This document shows positions 34,913-43,919 of a stretch of 64,000 nt of DNA, in pieces. How positions within the stretch are numbered: the stretch's first letter is position 1; each line of letters starts with the position of its first letter. Position numbers and translations under genes: made by a program. The notes under the pieces are model-generated. The model worked only from the letters and a program-made list of their open reading frames with translations. It made no database searches and was not told the origin of the DNA. Source of the stretch: Microbacterium aurantiacum (GTDB lineage Bacteria > Actinomycetota > Actinomycetes > Actinomycetales > Microbacteriaceae); the NCBI RefSeq assembly GCF_002872075.1, contig NZ_PGGU01000005.1, positions 124,001-188,000 of the forward strand, in the 5' to 3' direction.

Positions 34913-36517
34913 GTGCCGAAGCCCGTTGTGCTCATCGCCGAAGAACTCTCTCCCGCCACGATCGAGGCTCTCGGCCCCGACTTCGAGGTCCGCAAGGTCG
35001 ACGGCACCGATCGTGCGGCGCTCTTCTCCGCTCTCGCGGAATCGGATGCGGTGCTCGTCCGCTCGGCGACGAAGATCGATGAGGAGGCGCTCAGCCACGC
35101 GCCGAAGCTCAAGGTCGTCGCGCGCGCCGGTGTCGGTCTCGACAACGTCGACATCAAGGCCGCGACCACGGCCGGCGTGATGGTCGTCAACGCGCCGACC
35201 TCGAACATCGTCTCGGCCGCGGAACTCACGGTCGGCCACATCCTCAGCCTCGCCCGTCGCATCCCCGCCGCCCACGCCTCGCTGTCAGCCGGCGCATGGA
35301 AGCGCAGCTCCTTCACCGGTGCCGAGCTCTTCGAGAAGACCGTCGGCATCATCGGTCTCGGCCGCATCGGCGCCCTCGTCGCCGCGCGCCTCGCCGCGTT
35401 CGACATGCGCGTCGTCGCCTACGACCCCTACGTCACCTCCGCACGCGCTCAGCAGCTCGGAGTGCAGCTGCTCTCGCTGGACGAGCTCGTCGCCGAGTCG
35501 GACTTCATCACCATTCACATGCCGAAGACGCCGGAGACCACGGGCATGCTCGGGGCCGAGCAGTTCACGGCGATGAAGCCGACCGCGTTCGTCGTGAACG
35601 TCGCCCGCGGTGGACTGATCGACGAGGTCGCCCTGCACGGGGCGCTCGTCGCCGGCGAGATCGCCGGTGCCGGACTCGACGTGTTCACCTCTGAGCCGCC
35701 GGCCGAAGGCGGTTCCGCCCGCGCGCTGCTCGACCTGCCGAACGTCGTCGTGACCCCGCACCTCGGGGCGAGCACCGAGGAGGCGCAGGAGAAGGCCGGC
35801 GTCTCGGTCGCCCGCTCCGTGCGCCTGGCCCTCGGCGGAGACCTCGTGCCCGACGCGGTGAACGTCGCGGGCGGCGTCATCGACCCGTACGTGAGGCCCG
35901 GGATCTCCCTCGTCGAGAAGCTCGGTCAGATCTTCGCCGCGCTCGCGACGTCGCCGCTGACCAGCCTCGACGTCGAGGTGCACGGTGAACTCAACGACTA
36001 CGACGTCAGCGTGCTCAGGCTCGCCGCCCTCAAGGGCGTCTTCACGAACATCGTCAGCGAGACGGTCTCGTACGTGAACGCACCGCTGCTGGCGGAGCAG
36101 CGCGGCGTCGCGGTCCGCCTCATCCAGGACGACGTGAGCGACGAGTACCGCAATGTCATCACACTGCGCGGAGCGCTCTCCGACGGCTCCCAGCTGTCGG
36201 TGTCCGGCACCCTGACCGGTCCCAAGCAGATCGAGAAGCTCGTCGGCATCAACGATCACGCGGTCGAGCTTCCGATCGAGAAGCACCACGTCGTGATGCT
36301 GTACACGGACCGCCCGGGCATCGTGGCCGTCTACGGACAGAAGTTCGGCCAGGCCGGCATCAACATCGCCGGCATGCAGATCGCCCGCCAGGCGGCCGGA
36401 GCTCAGGCACTGAGCATCCTCACCCTCGATTCGCCGGTCTCCGACGAGCTCCTCGACGACGTGCAGAGCGCGATCGACGCGGACCTGTTCCGTCAGATCG
36501 AGATCACCGAAGCGTGA
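34913..36517 (+). CDS. serA: D-3-phosphoglycerate dehydrogenase SerA
   Basis: SerA oxidises 3-phosphoglycerate, the first step in serine synthesis. The 534-residue protein is the long actinobacterial type with an intervening domain and a C-terminal ACT domain for serine feedback. The NAD-binding motif is GIIGLGRIGALVAARL near residue 150. The catalytic region includes VNVARGGLIDEVAL, and PHLGAST with the active histidine near 285. The ACT region is the terminal segment after GIVAVYGQKFGQAGINIAGM. GTG 34913 has GAAGGA 6 bases upstream. TACAGT at 34832-34837 is a likely -10 box. Confidence 0.96.
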   Translation: MPKPVVLIAEELSPATIEALGPDFEVRKVDGTDRAALFSALAESDAVLVRSATKIDEEALSHAPKLKVVARAGVGLDNVDIKAATTAGVMVVNAPTSNIVSAAELTVGHILSLARRIPAAHASLSAGAWKRSSFTGAELFEKTVGIIGLGRIGALVAARLAAFDMRVVAYDPYVTSARAQQLGVQLLSLDELVAESDFITIHMPKTPETTGMLGAEQFTAMKPTAFVVNVARGGLIDEVALHGALVAGEIAGAGLDVFTSEPPAEGGSARALLDLPNVVVTPHLGASTEEAQEKAGVSVARSVRLALGGDLVPDAVNVAGGVIDPYVRPGISLVEKLGQIFAALATSPLTSLDVEVHGELNDYDVSVLRLAALKGVFTNIVSETVSYVNAPLLAEQRGVAVRLIQDDVSDEYRNVITLRGALSDGSQLSVSGTLTGPKQIEKLVGINDHAVELPIEKHHVVMLYTDRPGIVAVYGQKFGQAGINIAGMQIARQAAGAQALSILTLDSPVSDELLDDVQSAIDADLFRQIEITEA

Positions 36518-36558
36518 GACGGGGGAGGGCGAGCGGATGAGCCGCGAGCCCTCCTTGT

Positions 36559-37101
36559 TCAGGCAGTGGCCCGCAGTACCAGGTCGATGAGATCTCTGAG
36601 CTCGTCGCCGTTCGGGATGAGTCGCTCGGGGCCGTGCACGTCGAGCGAGTTGTTGAAGTAGAGACCGTCGCTGACGAGCATCACGAGATCGAGACTCGCG
36701 TTGTCGCGGACATGGGGCCGGATCTGGTCCGCCCAGCGTCTGCGGACGTCCCGGAGCGCCTCGGCTGCCGCCGGTGATCCGGCCTGAGCCAGCCGCGACG
36801 TGGCGATGAGGGCGCGATCCAGCGCGTCATCCTCCATCACCGAGGTGCGCACGTAGTACGCGACCGGACCTTCCGCGGCCGTCGACATGCGTTCCAGGTC
36901 GGCCGTCGTGAGCGCGTCCAAGCGCTCGAGCATCCCGGCGGTGAGCTCTTCCTTCGATCCGAAGTGGTACAGCAGGCCGCCTTTGGAGACACCGGCGGCC
37001 TTCGCCGTGGCGTCCAGCGTCGCCGCCCGCTCACCATCGGCGATGACAAGAGCCTCGAAGGCATCGAGGACGCGTTCGCGCGCGAGCGGCGGTCGGGGCA
37101 T
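36559..37101 (-). CDS. TetR-family transcriptional regulator
   Basis: This 180-residue regulator has the N-terminal TetR-type HTH, with DATAKAAGVSKGGLLYHFGSKEE near residues 28-48 as the recognition region, followed by a ligand-binding domain of all-helical type. It diverges from an MFS exporter gene, and a 30-bp palindrome lies between, so the likely role is repression of the exporter until a drug binds. A much longer open frame runs upstream on this strand through the MFS gene, which is a GC-shadow, so ATG 37101 is used. Confidence 0.9.
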   Translation of the reverse strand: MPRPPLARERVLDAFEALVIADGERAATLDATAKAAGVSKGGLLYHFGSKEELTAGMLERLDALTTADLERMSTAAEGPVAYYVRTSVMEDDALDRALIATSRLAQAGSPAAAEALRDVRRRWADQIRPHVRDNASLDLVMLVSDGLYFNNSLDVHGPERLIPNGDELRDLIDLVLRATA

Positions 37102-37137
37102 CAGGGTCCTTCTCTCGGGAAAAGCTCTGCGGACTCT

Positions 37138-37167
37138 GTTACTGTACCAGCTGGACGGTTCAGTAAC
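37138..37167. promoter_or_regulatory. 30-bp inverted repeat, probable TetR operator
   Basis: The arms are GTTACTGTACC (37138-37148) and GGTTCAGTAAC (37157-37167), matching at 10 of 11 symmetric positions around an eight-base centre. It sits 36 bases before the TetR start and 27 before the MFS start. A TACAGT -10 for the regulator on the minus strand is inside the left arm. Confidence 0.75.
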
Positions 37168-37194
37168 CCGTCGCATGATCCTGAGAGGTGTTCC

Positions 37195-38742
37195 ATGACG
37201 CGCACGGCGTCGATTCCCACGGTAGACGGCGAAGTCGAGACGGATGCTCCGCGAGCCGGTGCGCGCGGTTGGGCGGCACTCGTCGTCCTCATGCTGCCGG
37301 TGCTGCTGGTCTCGGTGGACAACACGGTGCTGAGCTTCGCACTGCCCGAGATCTCCATCGCGCTCGGCCCCACCGGAGCCGAGCAGTTGTGGATCATCGA
37401 CGCGTACCCGCTCGTCCTGGCCGGGCTCCTCGTCACGATGGGCACTCTCGGCGACAGGTTCGGAAGGAGGCGGATGCTGCTCATCGGTGCGACCGGCTTC
37501 GCCGCGGTGTCGGCGCTGGCCGCCTTCGCGCCCACCGCCGGACTGCTCATCGCTGCGCGCGCGCTGCTCGGCTTCTTCGGCGCGATGCTGATGCCCTCCA
37601 CGCTTTCGCTGCTGCGTTCGATCTTCCGCAACCGCGATCAGCGGCGCATGGCGATCGCCGTCTGGGCTTCGGCTTTCTCCGCCGGTGCCGCACTCGGTCC
37701 GATCGTCGGCGGCTTCCTGCTCGAGCACTACGGCTGGGGATCGGTCTTCCTGATCGCGGTGCCGGTGCTCGTCCCGCTGCTCATCGCGGCGCCGCTGCTC
37801 GTGCCGGAGAGCCGCGACCCGAACCCGGGCCGAATCGACCCGATCAGCATCCTGCTGTCGATGGGCGCACTGGTCCCGATCGTCTACGCGATCAAGTCCC
37901 TCGCCGTCGACGGACCGACGCTCCTGGCCGGCGTCTGGACGCTGCTGGGGATCGTACTCGGTGCACTCTTCGTGCGTCGTCAGCTGCGGGCCGAGGTCCC
38001 GATGCTGGATATGGCACTGTTCCGTCGAGGCTCGTTCTCGGGCGCGATCCTGGTGAATCTGCTCAGCGTCGTCGCCCTGGTCGGCTTCCTCTATTTCGTC
38101 TCGCAGCACCTGCAGTTGGTGCTGGGACTGTCGCCGATGACGGCCGGGTTCGCGCTCGTGCCTGGCATGGTCGCCATGATCATCGCCGGTCTCACCGTCG
38201 TGCCCATCTCTCGTCGGGTGCCGCCGCACGTGCTGGTTCCGTCGGCGCTGGTGTTCTCGGTCGTGGGGTACCTGATCGTGGCGTTCACCTCGCACGAGCA
38301 CGGCGTCGTGCCGCTGGTGGTCGCGTTCGTGGTGCTCGGGATCGGGATCGGCGCCGCGGAGACCATCTCGAACGAGCTGATCCTCTCCAGCGCGCCCGCC
38401 GAGAAGGCGGGAGCCGCCAGTGCGGTCTCCGAGACGGCGTACGAACTGGGCGCGGTGCTCGGCACGGCGGTCCTCGGCGGCATCATCACCGCCTTCTACC
38501 GCGGCGCGCTGGTGCTGCCCGACGGACTGCCGACGGAGGCGCTGGATGCCGCGCGAGAGACGCTGGCGGGCGCGTACACGGCGGCGCAGGAGCTGCCCGC
38601 GCAGCTCGGCGACGCGCTCTGGAGCGCGGCCGCCACCGCCTTCGGTTCCGGCGTGACCGTGACGTCGTTGATCGGCGCCGGACTCGTCGTCGCGGCCGGA
38701 GCGATCGCCGCCGTCACACTGCGCTCGGGTCGTATGCACTGA
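37195..38742 (+). CDS. MFS transporter, DHA2-type (14 membrane segments)
   Basis: This 515-residue transporter belongs to the 14-segment DHA2 drug-exporter type (QacA/SmvA-like). Helix 1 is [20 protein letters not shown], whose VDNTV is a feature of this branch. Motif A is [17 protein letters not shown] near residue 80. Motif C-like [13 protein letters not shown] follows near 165. The divergent TetR gene and the palindrome suggest drug- or toxin-inducible expression. ATG 37195 follows GAGAGG. The gene is on its own; leuB starts 64 bases later behind its own promoter. Confidence 0.88.
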   Translation: MTRTASIPTVDGEVETDAPRAGARGWAALVVLMLPVLLVSVDNTVLSFALPEISIALGPTGAEQLWIIDAYPLVLAGLLVTMGTLGDRFGRRRMLLIGATGFAAVSALAAFAPTAGLLIAARALLGFFGAMLMPSTLSLLRSIFRNRDQRRMAIAVWASAFSAGAALGPIVGGFLLEHYGWGSVFLIAVPVLVPLLIAAPLLVPESRDPNPGRIDPISILLSMGALVPIVYAIKSLAVDGPTLLAGVWTLLGIVLGALFVRRQLRAEVPMLDMALFRRGSFSGAILVNLLSVVALVGFLYFVSQHLQLVLGLSPMTAGFALVPGMVAMIIAGLTVVPISRRVPPHVLVPSALVFSVVGYLIVAFTSHEHGVVPLVVAFVVLGIGIGAAETISNELILSSAPAEKAGAASAVSETAYELGAVLGTAVLGGIITAFYRGALVLPDGLPTEALDAARETLAGAYTAAQELPAQLGDALWSAAATAFGSGVTVTSLIGAGLVVAAGAIAAVTLRSGRMH

Positions 38743-38746
38743 CCAG

Positions 38747-38752
38747 TACGCT
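38747..38752 (+). promoter_or_regulatory. -10 box of leuB
   Basis: TACGCT lies 54 bases before the leuB ATG, giving a leader of roughly 48 bases that contains the AAGGAG ribosome site. Confidence 0.5.
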
Positions 38753-38806
38753 GGATGCACGCCCGCACCGCGCCGGATCGCGGGCGATCCCGATGCAAGG
38801 AGTGTC

Positions 38807-39853
38807 ATGTCGCGTGTCGTGAAGCTGGCCGTCATCCCGGGTGACGGCATCGGCCCTGAGGTCGTCACCGAAGCGGAGAAGGTGCTCGCCGCCGTCACCG
38901 CAGGCAGCGATGTCACTTTCGACAAGACCCGTTTCTCACTCGGCGCCGCCCGCTTCCTCGAGACCGGCGACACCCTGACGGACGGCGACCTCGAGTCGAT
39001 CGCCGCGCACGACGCGATCCTCCTCGGCGCCGTCGGCGGCACCCCCGGCGACGTCCGCCTGAAGGACGCGAACATCGAACGAGGGCTGCTCCTGAAGTTG
39101 CGCTTCACCCTCGACCACTACGTGAATCTCCGTCCGTCGAAGCTGTTCGCCGGCGCTCCAGGACCCCTCGCGGACCCCGGAGAGATCGATTTCGTCGTCG
39201 TCCGCGAGGGCACCGAGGGGCCGTACGTCGGCAATGGGGGCACGATCCGCAAGGGGACCCCGCACGAGATCGCCAACGAGACGTCGGTGAACACCGCGTT
39301 CGGCGTCGAGCGCGTCGTCCGCTACGCGTTCGACCTGGCCGAACGCCGCCGCAAGAAGCTCACCCTCGTGCACAAGACCAACGTGCTCGTGCACGCGGGC
39401 GGCATCTGGCAGCGCGTCGTGAACGAGGTCGCCGCCGAGCATCCGGACGTGGCTGTCGACTACCTGCACGTGGACGCCGCGACGATCTTCCTCGTCACCG
39501 CACCCTCGCGCTTCGATGTCATCGTCACGGACAACCTCTTCGGAGACATCCTCACCGACCTCGCCGGTGCCGTCACGGGCGGCATCGGGCTCGCGGCCTC
39601 CGGCAACATCAATCCGGACGGCACGTTCCCCTCGATGTTCGAGCCCGTGCACGGCTCTGCTCCCGACATCGCCGGTCAGCAGAAGGCGGACCCGACCGCC
39701 GCGATCCTCTCTGTCGCGCTGCTGCTCGATCACCTCGGCCTCCCAGCGGAGTCCGCACGGGTCAGCGCGGCCGTCGAGGCCGACATCGCCGCCCGCGACA
39801 GCGAGCCGCGCACCACGTCGGAGATCGGCTCCGCGATTACCGCCCTGCTCTGA
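38807..39853 (+). CDS. leuB: 3-isopropylmalate dehydrogenase LeuB
   Basis: LeuB oxidises and decarboxylates 3-isopropylmalate to 2-oxoisocaproate in leucine synthesis. The 348-residue protein has the N-terminal PGDGIGPEV, the substrate-binding [10 protein letters not shown] near residue 138, the [16 protein letters not shown] segment with metal-binding aspartates near 238, and the conserved [13 protein letters not shown] near 278. ATG 38807 follows AAGGAG. leuA and the isomerase genes are not nearby; leuCD lies 21 kb downstream. ilvE follows, with a palindrome between them. Confidence 0.96.
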   Translation: MSRVVKLAVIPGDGIGPEVVTEAEKVLAAVTAGSDVTFDKTRFSLGAARFLETGDTLTDGDLESIAAHDAILLGAVGGTPGDVRLKDANIERGLLLKLRFTLDHYVNLRPSKLFAGAPGPLADPGEIDFVVVREGTEGPYVGNGGTIRKGTPHEIANETSVNTAFGVERVVRYAFDLAERRRKKLTLVHKTNVLVHAGGIWQRVVNEVAAEHPDVAVDYLHVDAATIFLVTAPSRFDVIVTDNLFGDILTDLAGAVTGGIGLAASGNINPDGTFPSMFEPVHGSAPDIAGQQKADPTAAILSVALLLDHLGLPAESARVSAAVEADIAARDSEPRTTSEIGSAITALL

Positions 39854-39865
39854 CCGAGCGGCCCG

Positions 39866-39890
39866 GAACCGCGGCGCTCATCCGCGGTTC
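39866..39890. promoter_or_regulatory. palindrome between leuB and the ilvE -10 box
   Basis: GAACCGCGG and CCGCGGTTC form a perfect nine-base stem with a seven-base loop. There is no T run, and the right arm ends five bases before a TAGGCT -10 box. It may be a leuB terminator or an operator at the -35 region of ilvE. Confidence 0.5.
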
Positions 39891-39895
39891 AGGCG

Positions 39896-39901
39896 TAGGC
39901 T
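39896..39901 (+). promoter_or_regulatory. -10 box of ilvE
   Basis: TAGGCT lies about 45 bases before the ilvE start. Confidence 0.5.
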
Positions 39902-39946
39902 GAAACGGCGCGACGGAGCGCCCACGCACAAGGAATGGATGACGAC

Positions 39947-41047
39947 ATGACGACCATCGACGCACAGACGGCCGTGGCGCCGCTCGAGTTCACCGTGATG
40001 AAGAACCTGCAGGCGGCGGCGCCCGCACGCCTTGCGGAGGTGCTGGAGAATCCCGGCTTCGGCACCAATTTCACCGATCACATGGTCGACATCTGCTGGT
40101 CGGCGAAGGGCGGATGGCACCGGCCGCGCGTGCAGCCCTATGGCCCGATCCCGCTCGACCCGGCGGCGTCCGTTCTGCACTACGGCCAGGAGATCTTCGA
40201 GGGCATCAAGGCGTACCGGCACGCGGACGGCTCGATCCACACGTTCCGTCCCGATCGCAACGCGGCCCGGCTGCAGGCGAGCGCCCGCCGCCTGGCGCTT
40301 CCGGAACTCCCGACCGAGTACTTCATCCAGTCGCTGCGCGAGCTCATCGCCGTCGACGGCCGCTGGGTGCCGTCGGGTGTCGATCAGAGTCTGTACCTGC
40401 GGCCCTTCATGTTCGCGAAGGAGGCCTTCCTCGGCGTCCGGGCCGCCCAGAAGGTCGCGTACTACGTGATCGCCAGCCCCGCCGGCGCGTACTTCTCCGG
40501 CGGCGTGAAGCCGGTGCGTATCTGGCTCTCCGAGGACTACGCCCGTGCCGGCCGCGGCGGCACGGGGAAGGCGAAGACCGGCGGCAACTATGCCTCCAGC
40601 CTGCTGCCGCAGGCCGAGGCGAGTGCCCGGGGCTGCGACCAGGTGGTGTTCCTCGACGAGAATCGCAATGTCGAGGAGCTCGGCGGCATGAACGTCGTGT
40701 TCGTGTTCAAGGACGGCCGCGTGGTCACGCCTCAGTCCGACAGCATCCTCGAGGGCATCACCCGCGACTCCCTCCTGCAGCTCGCCGAAGATCGCGGTTA
40801 CACCGTCGAGAAGCGCCCGATCTCGATCGACGAGTGGCGTGAGGGCGTCGCTTCCGGCGACATCGTCGAGGTGTTCGCCTGCGGCACTGCCGCCGTCGTC
40901 ACGCCGATCGGTGCCCTCGTCGGCGAGGGCTTCGACGAGGAGCAGCCCATCGGCGAGCTCGCGCTCTCGTTGCGCGAAGAGCTCACCGACATCCAGTACG
41001 GCCGCCGTGAGGACAAGCACGGCTGGCTGGTCCGTCTGGACGCGTGA
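39947..41047 (+). CDS. ilvE: branched-chain amino acid aminotransferase IlvE
   Basis: IlvE transfers an amino group to the 2-oxo acids, the last step in valine, isoleucine and leucine synthesis. The 366-residue class IV aminotransferase has the phosphate and substrate region YGQEIFEGIKAYR near residue 80, the PLP-lysine in GKAKTGGNYASSLL near 210, and the conserved EELGGMNVVFVF near 240. The start was set at ATG 39947. An upstream in-frame ATG at 39935 directly abuts the AAGGA sequence, leaving no spacing for ribosome binding. The alternative adds only four residues. Confidence 0.95.
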   Translation: MTTIDAQTAVAPLEFTVMKNLQAAAPARLAEVLENPGFGTNFTDHMVDICWSAKGGWHRPRVQPYGPIPLDPAASVLHYGQEIFEGIKAYRHADGSIHTFRPDRNAARLQASARRLALPELPTEYFIQSLRELIAVDGRWVPSGVDQSLYLRPFMFAKEAFLGVRAAQKVAYYVIASPAGAYFSGGVKPVRIWLSEDYARAGRGGTGKAKTGGNYASSLLPQAEASARGCDQVVFLDENRNVEELGGMNVVFVFKDGRVVTPQSDSILEGITRDSLLQLAEDRGYTVEKRPISIDEWREGVASGDIVEVFACGTAAVVTPIGALVGEGFDEEQPIGELALSLREELTDIQYGRREDKHGWLVRLDA

Positions 41048-41052
41048 GGTTC

Positions 41053-41058
41053 TAGGCT
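41053..41058 (+). promoter_or_regulatory. -10 box of FAA hydrolase gene, leaderless type
   Basis: TAGGCT lies six bases before the GTG at 41065. Confidence 0.6.
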
Positions 41059-41064
41059 GGACGG

Positions 41065-41841
41065 GTGAAGATCTCCCGGTTCAGCCACAACGAAGCCATC
41101 ACCTACGGAATCCTCGACGAGAAGGATCTGGTCGTCCTCGCCGGCGACCCCCTTTTCGCCGGATACGAGACGACCGGCGAACGCGTGCCGTTCGCGGATG
41201 CGGTGCTGCTGGCCCCGGTCATCCCGCGGTCGAAGGTCGTCTGCGTCGGCAAGAACTATCACGATCATGCCGCCGAGATGGGGGGAGTGGCGCCGGAGGA
41301 GCCGTTGCTGTTCCTCAAGCCGAACACCTCGGTGATCGGCCCCGGCGACGCGATCGTGCGTCCGACTCTGTCGGAGCGCACCGAGTACGAGGGCGAGCTG
41401 GCGGTGGTGATCGGACGCATCGCGAAGAACGTGAAGGCGGCGGATGCCCTGGACTACGTCCTCGGCTACACGATCGGCAACGATGTGACCGCGCGCGACC
41501 TGCAGCGCAAGGACGGCCAGTGGGCGAGGGCCAAGGGCTTCGACACGTTCTGCCCCCTCGGCCCGGTGATCGAGACCGATTTCGACCCGGCATCCGCCAC
41601 CATCGAGACCCGGGTCAACGGCGAAGTGCGTCAGCATGCTCCGCTCACCGACATGATCCATTCGGTTCCGGCGATCATCGAGTACGCCTCGGCCGTCTTC
41701 ACCCTGCTGCCCGGCGACGTGATCCTCACCGGCACGCCGGCGGGCGTCGGCACGTTCGAGGCCGGTGACACCGTCGAGGTCGAGATCACCGGTCTCGGCG
41801 TCCTGCGCAGTTCCGTGCGCGACGCACCGCCCGCGTCATGA
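41065..41841 (+). CDS. fumarylacetoacetate hydrolase family protein
   Basis: This 258-residue protein belongs to the FAA hydrolase family, which includes 2-hydroxyhepta-2,4-diene-dioate isomerase and oxaloacetate decarboxylase types. The FAH motifs are [15 protein letters not shown] near residue 58, [13 protein letters not shown] near 80, [12 protein letters not shown] near 105 with the acidic metal ligands, and [11 protein letters not shown] near 220. The exact reaction cannot be read from sequence. The GTG lies six bases after a TAGGCT box, so the gene is probably leaderless. It overlaps the following MFS gene by four bases (ATGA). Confidence 0.88.
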   Translation: MKISRFSHNEAITYGILDEKDLVVLAGDPLFAGYETTGERVPFADAVLLAPVIPRSKVVCVGKNYHDHAAEMGGVAPEEPLLFLKPNTSVIGPGDAIVRPTLSERTEYEGELAVVIGRIAKNVKAADALDYVLGYTIGNDVTARDLQRKDGQWARAKGFDTFCPLGPVIETDFDPASATIETRVNGEVRQHAPLTDMIHSVPAIIEYASAVFTLLPGDVILTGTPAGVGTFEAGDTVEVEITGLGVLRSSVRDAPPAS

Positions 41842-43097
41842 GCGTCGCCGCCCTGACGGAGCAGCAGCAGGCGGCGGTGCAGCGCCGGACGGTGCTGGTG
41901 CTGTCGATCGGGCAGGTGCTCGGCGGCATCGCCTTCGGGGCGACGGTCTCGCTCGGCGCGCTGCTGGCCGCCGACCTCTCGGGCAACGACGCGTTGTCGG
42001 GGCTGGCCACGGCGTCGGTGACTCTCGGAGCGGCGGTCTGCGCGATACCGCTGGCGAAGCTCGCCGCCCGCGTCGGCCGTCGTCGGGCGCTCACCCTCGG
42101 CAACCTCTTCGCGCTCGTGGGCATCGTCGTGGTGATCCTCGCCGCGGCACTGCGCGTGTTCCCATTGCTGCTCGTCGGCATCCTGATGATCGGCGCGGGA
42201 AACGCGGGCAACCTTCAATCGCGCTTCGCCGCCACCGACCTCGCCGCGCCCCTGCACCGCGGTCGTGACCTGTCCGTCGTGGTGTGGGCGACGACGGTGG
42301 GGGGAGTCGCCGGCCCGCTGCTGCTCGGCCCCGGGGAGATCGTGGGCGGCGCGATCGGGATGCCGCCGCTCACCGGATCGTACGTGTTCTCCTTCGTGGC
42401 GCAATGCGCGGCGCTGCTGCTGTACCTCGTCGCGCTGCGGCCGGACCCGCTGCTCGTCGCGCAGAGGATCGCGAAGGCGGCAGCCGAAGCCACAGGGCAG
42501 GTGGTCGCCGATCGTCCGCTCGCCGCTCGCTACGCGATCTTCGCCGTCGCCGGTTCCCACGTCGTGATGGCGTCGGTGATGGCGATGACCCCGGTGCATC
42601 TCGCGCATATGGCGCACGCCGCTCACGGCGGGCACGCCTCTTCAGAAGATGTCTCGCTGCTGGTCGGCGTGACCATCGCGCTCCATGTCGGCGGCATGTT
42701 CGCGCTCTCGCCGGTGTTCGGCATCCTCGCCGATCGCTGGGGCCGTCTGCGCGTGGTGCTGCTGGGTCAGCTGCTGCTGGCAGGGGCGCTGGGCTTCGCC
42801 GTCTTCGCGAACGCCTCGCCGGCCGGGGTCATGATCGCGCTGGTCCTGCTCGGGCTCGGCTGGAGCGCCGCGACGGTCGCCGGTGCGGCGCTGCTCACCG
42901 AGGCGAGCGCCTCCGACGTGCGCACCGCCCGTCAGGGCCGCAGCGACTCGTTGATGAGCCTGTCGGCGGCGGCCGGGGCGGTGCTCGCCGGCGTGATCCT
43001 CGCCAACTTCCAGTACGCCGGACTGGGGGCCGCCGGGTTCGTGATCGTCATCGCGATCGTCGTCCTTTCGCCGTTGGCGCGCCGCGGGATGAGATGA
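41838..43097 (+). CDS. MFS transporter
   Basis: This 419-residue MFS protein has 12 predicted membrane segments. Helix 1 is [20 protein letters not shown], and the A-motif-like basic loop is [15 protein letters not shown] near residue 78. A His-rich loop, [19 protein letters not shown] near residue 256, lies between segments 6 and 8, which is unusual and could bind a metal. The ligand is unknown. ATGA overlaps on both sides join it to the FAA hydrolase gene and to the methyltransferase gene, so all three form one transcriptional unit. Confidence 0.85.
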   Translation: MSVAALTEQQQAAVQRRTVLVLSIGQVLGGIAFGATVSLGALLAADLSGNDALSGLATASVTLGAAVCAIPLAKLAARVGRRRALTLGNLFALVGIVVVILAAALRVFPLLLVGILMIGAGNAGNLQSRFAATDLAAPLHRGRDLSVVVWATTVGGVAGPLLLGPGEIVGGAIGMPPLTGSYVFSFVAQCAALLLYLVALRPDPLLVAQRIAKAAAEATGQVVADRPLAARYAIFAVAGSHVVMASVMAMTPVHLAHMAHAAHGGHASSEDVSLLVGVTIALHVGGMFALSPVFGILADRWGRLRVVLLGQLLLAGALGFAVFANASPAGVMIALVLLGLGWSAATVAGAALLTEASASDVRTARQGRSDSLMSLSAAAGAVLAGVILANFQYAGLGAAGFVIVIAIVVLSPLARRGMR

Positions 43098-43858
43098 GGG
43101 CATGGGCGGGTGTCGGCGAAGCCTACGCGGCTTCATACGCGGCACTCTGCGCGGGAACCAGCGATGCTCTCGCAGCGGAACTCGGATCGGGCCGCGGCAG
43201 ATCGCTCCTCGATGTCGGGGCGGGCACCGGGCTCCTCGCTGCGCACTTCACAGCGCGCGGATGGGATGTGACGGGTTGCGAGCCGGAATCGACGATGCGG
43301 GCGGTCGCCGCGCGGGCGCACCCGGAGGTCCCGTTCGTCCACGGCGCGCTTCCTGTCCTGCCGTTCGGCGAAGCGGAGTTCGATGCCGTGACGGCGAATT
43401 TCGTGCTCAACCACGTGGACGATCCGCGGCGCTCGGCGCGAGAGCTCGCCCGGGTGAGCGCCGACCTCGTGGCGGCGTCCATCTGGGTGCGGTCGCCGTC
43501 CTGGTTGTGGCGTGAAGTCTGCGAGAGGGCGGGACTCCTTCCCGCCGCGGGGGAGCGGCTCGCCCCGGAGAAGGACTTCGAACGCGATGCGGAGGGATTC
43601 GCCGGGATGCTCCGCGACGGCGGCTGGCGCGAGGTCGTCGTATCGGAGCTCACCTGGACGTGGCAGGCGGAGCCGGCCGCGCTGTGGGCCTCCGCCGAGG
43701 GCGGTGTGGCATCCGCCGGCGCGTTCTACCGGGCTCTCGACGAATCGGGTCGACGCCGCTTCCGTGGCGCGTTCGACGAACTGTGCGCCGAGCGCGCGGT
43801 CGACGGGGTCGTGGCCCTGCCGCACACCGCCGCCATCGCGTCGGGTCATCGCGGCTGA
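43094..43858 (+). CDS. class I SAM-dependent methyltransferase
   Basis: This 254-residue methyltransferase of the UbiE/COQ5-like group has SAM motif I LLDVGAGTGLLAAHF near residue 40, motif II VTGCEPESTM near 62, and motif III-like GEAEFDAVTANFVLNHVDD near 95. The rest carries Trp-rich segments (SIWVRSPSWLWREV; SELTWTWQAEPAALW). The substrate cannot be told. It overlaps the MFS gene by four bases, so export and methylation may act on the same small molecule; this is inference. A long open frame upstream in the same phase is rejected as shadow translation. Confidence 0.82.
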   Translation: MRAWAGVGEAYAASYAALCAGTSDALAAELGSGRGRSLLDVGAGTGLLAAHFTARGWDVTGCEPESTMRAVAARAHPEVPFVHGALPVLPFGEAEFDAVTANFVLNHVDDPRRSARELARVSADLVAASIWVRSPSWLWREVCERAGLLPAAGERLAPEKDFERDAEGFAGMLRDGGWREVVVSELTWTWQAEPAALWASAEGGVASAGAFYRALDESGRRRFRGAFDELCAERAVDGVVALPHTAAIASGHRG

Positions 43859-43919
43859 GGCGTCCGGGCGTTCCGAGGCGAATCGGCGCGGAGGCAACGC
43901 GCCGTAGGATTGGAGGGCT

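Noticed and set aside
36559..39108. 849-residue minus-strand frame ending in the TetR gene
   Set aside because: Only the last 180 residues are a real protein; the rest is antisense to the MFS gene and part of leuB.
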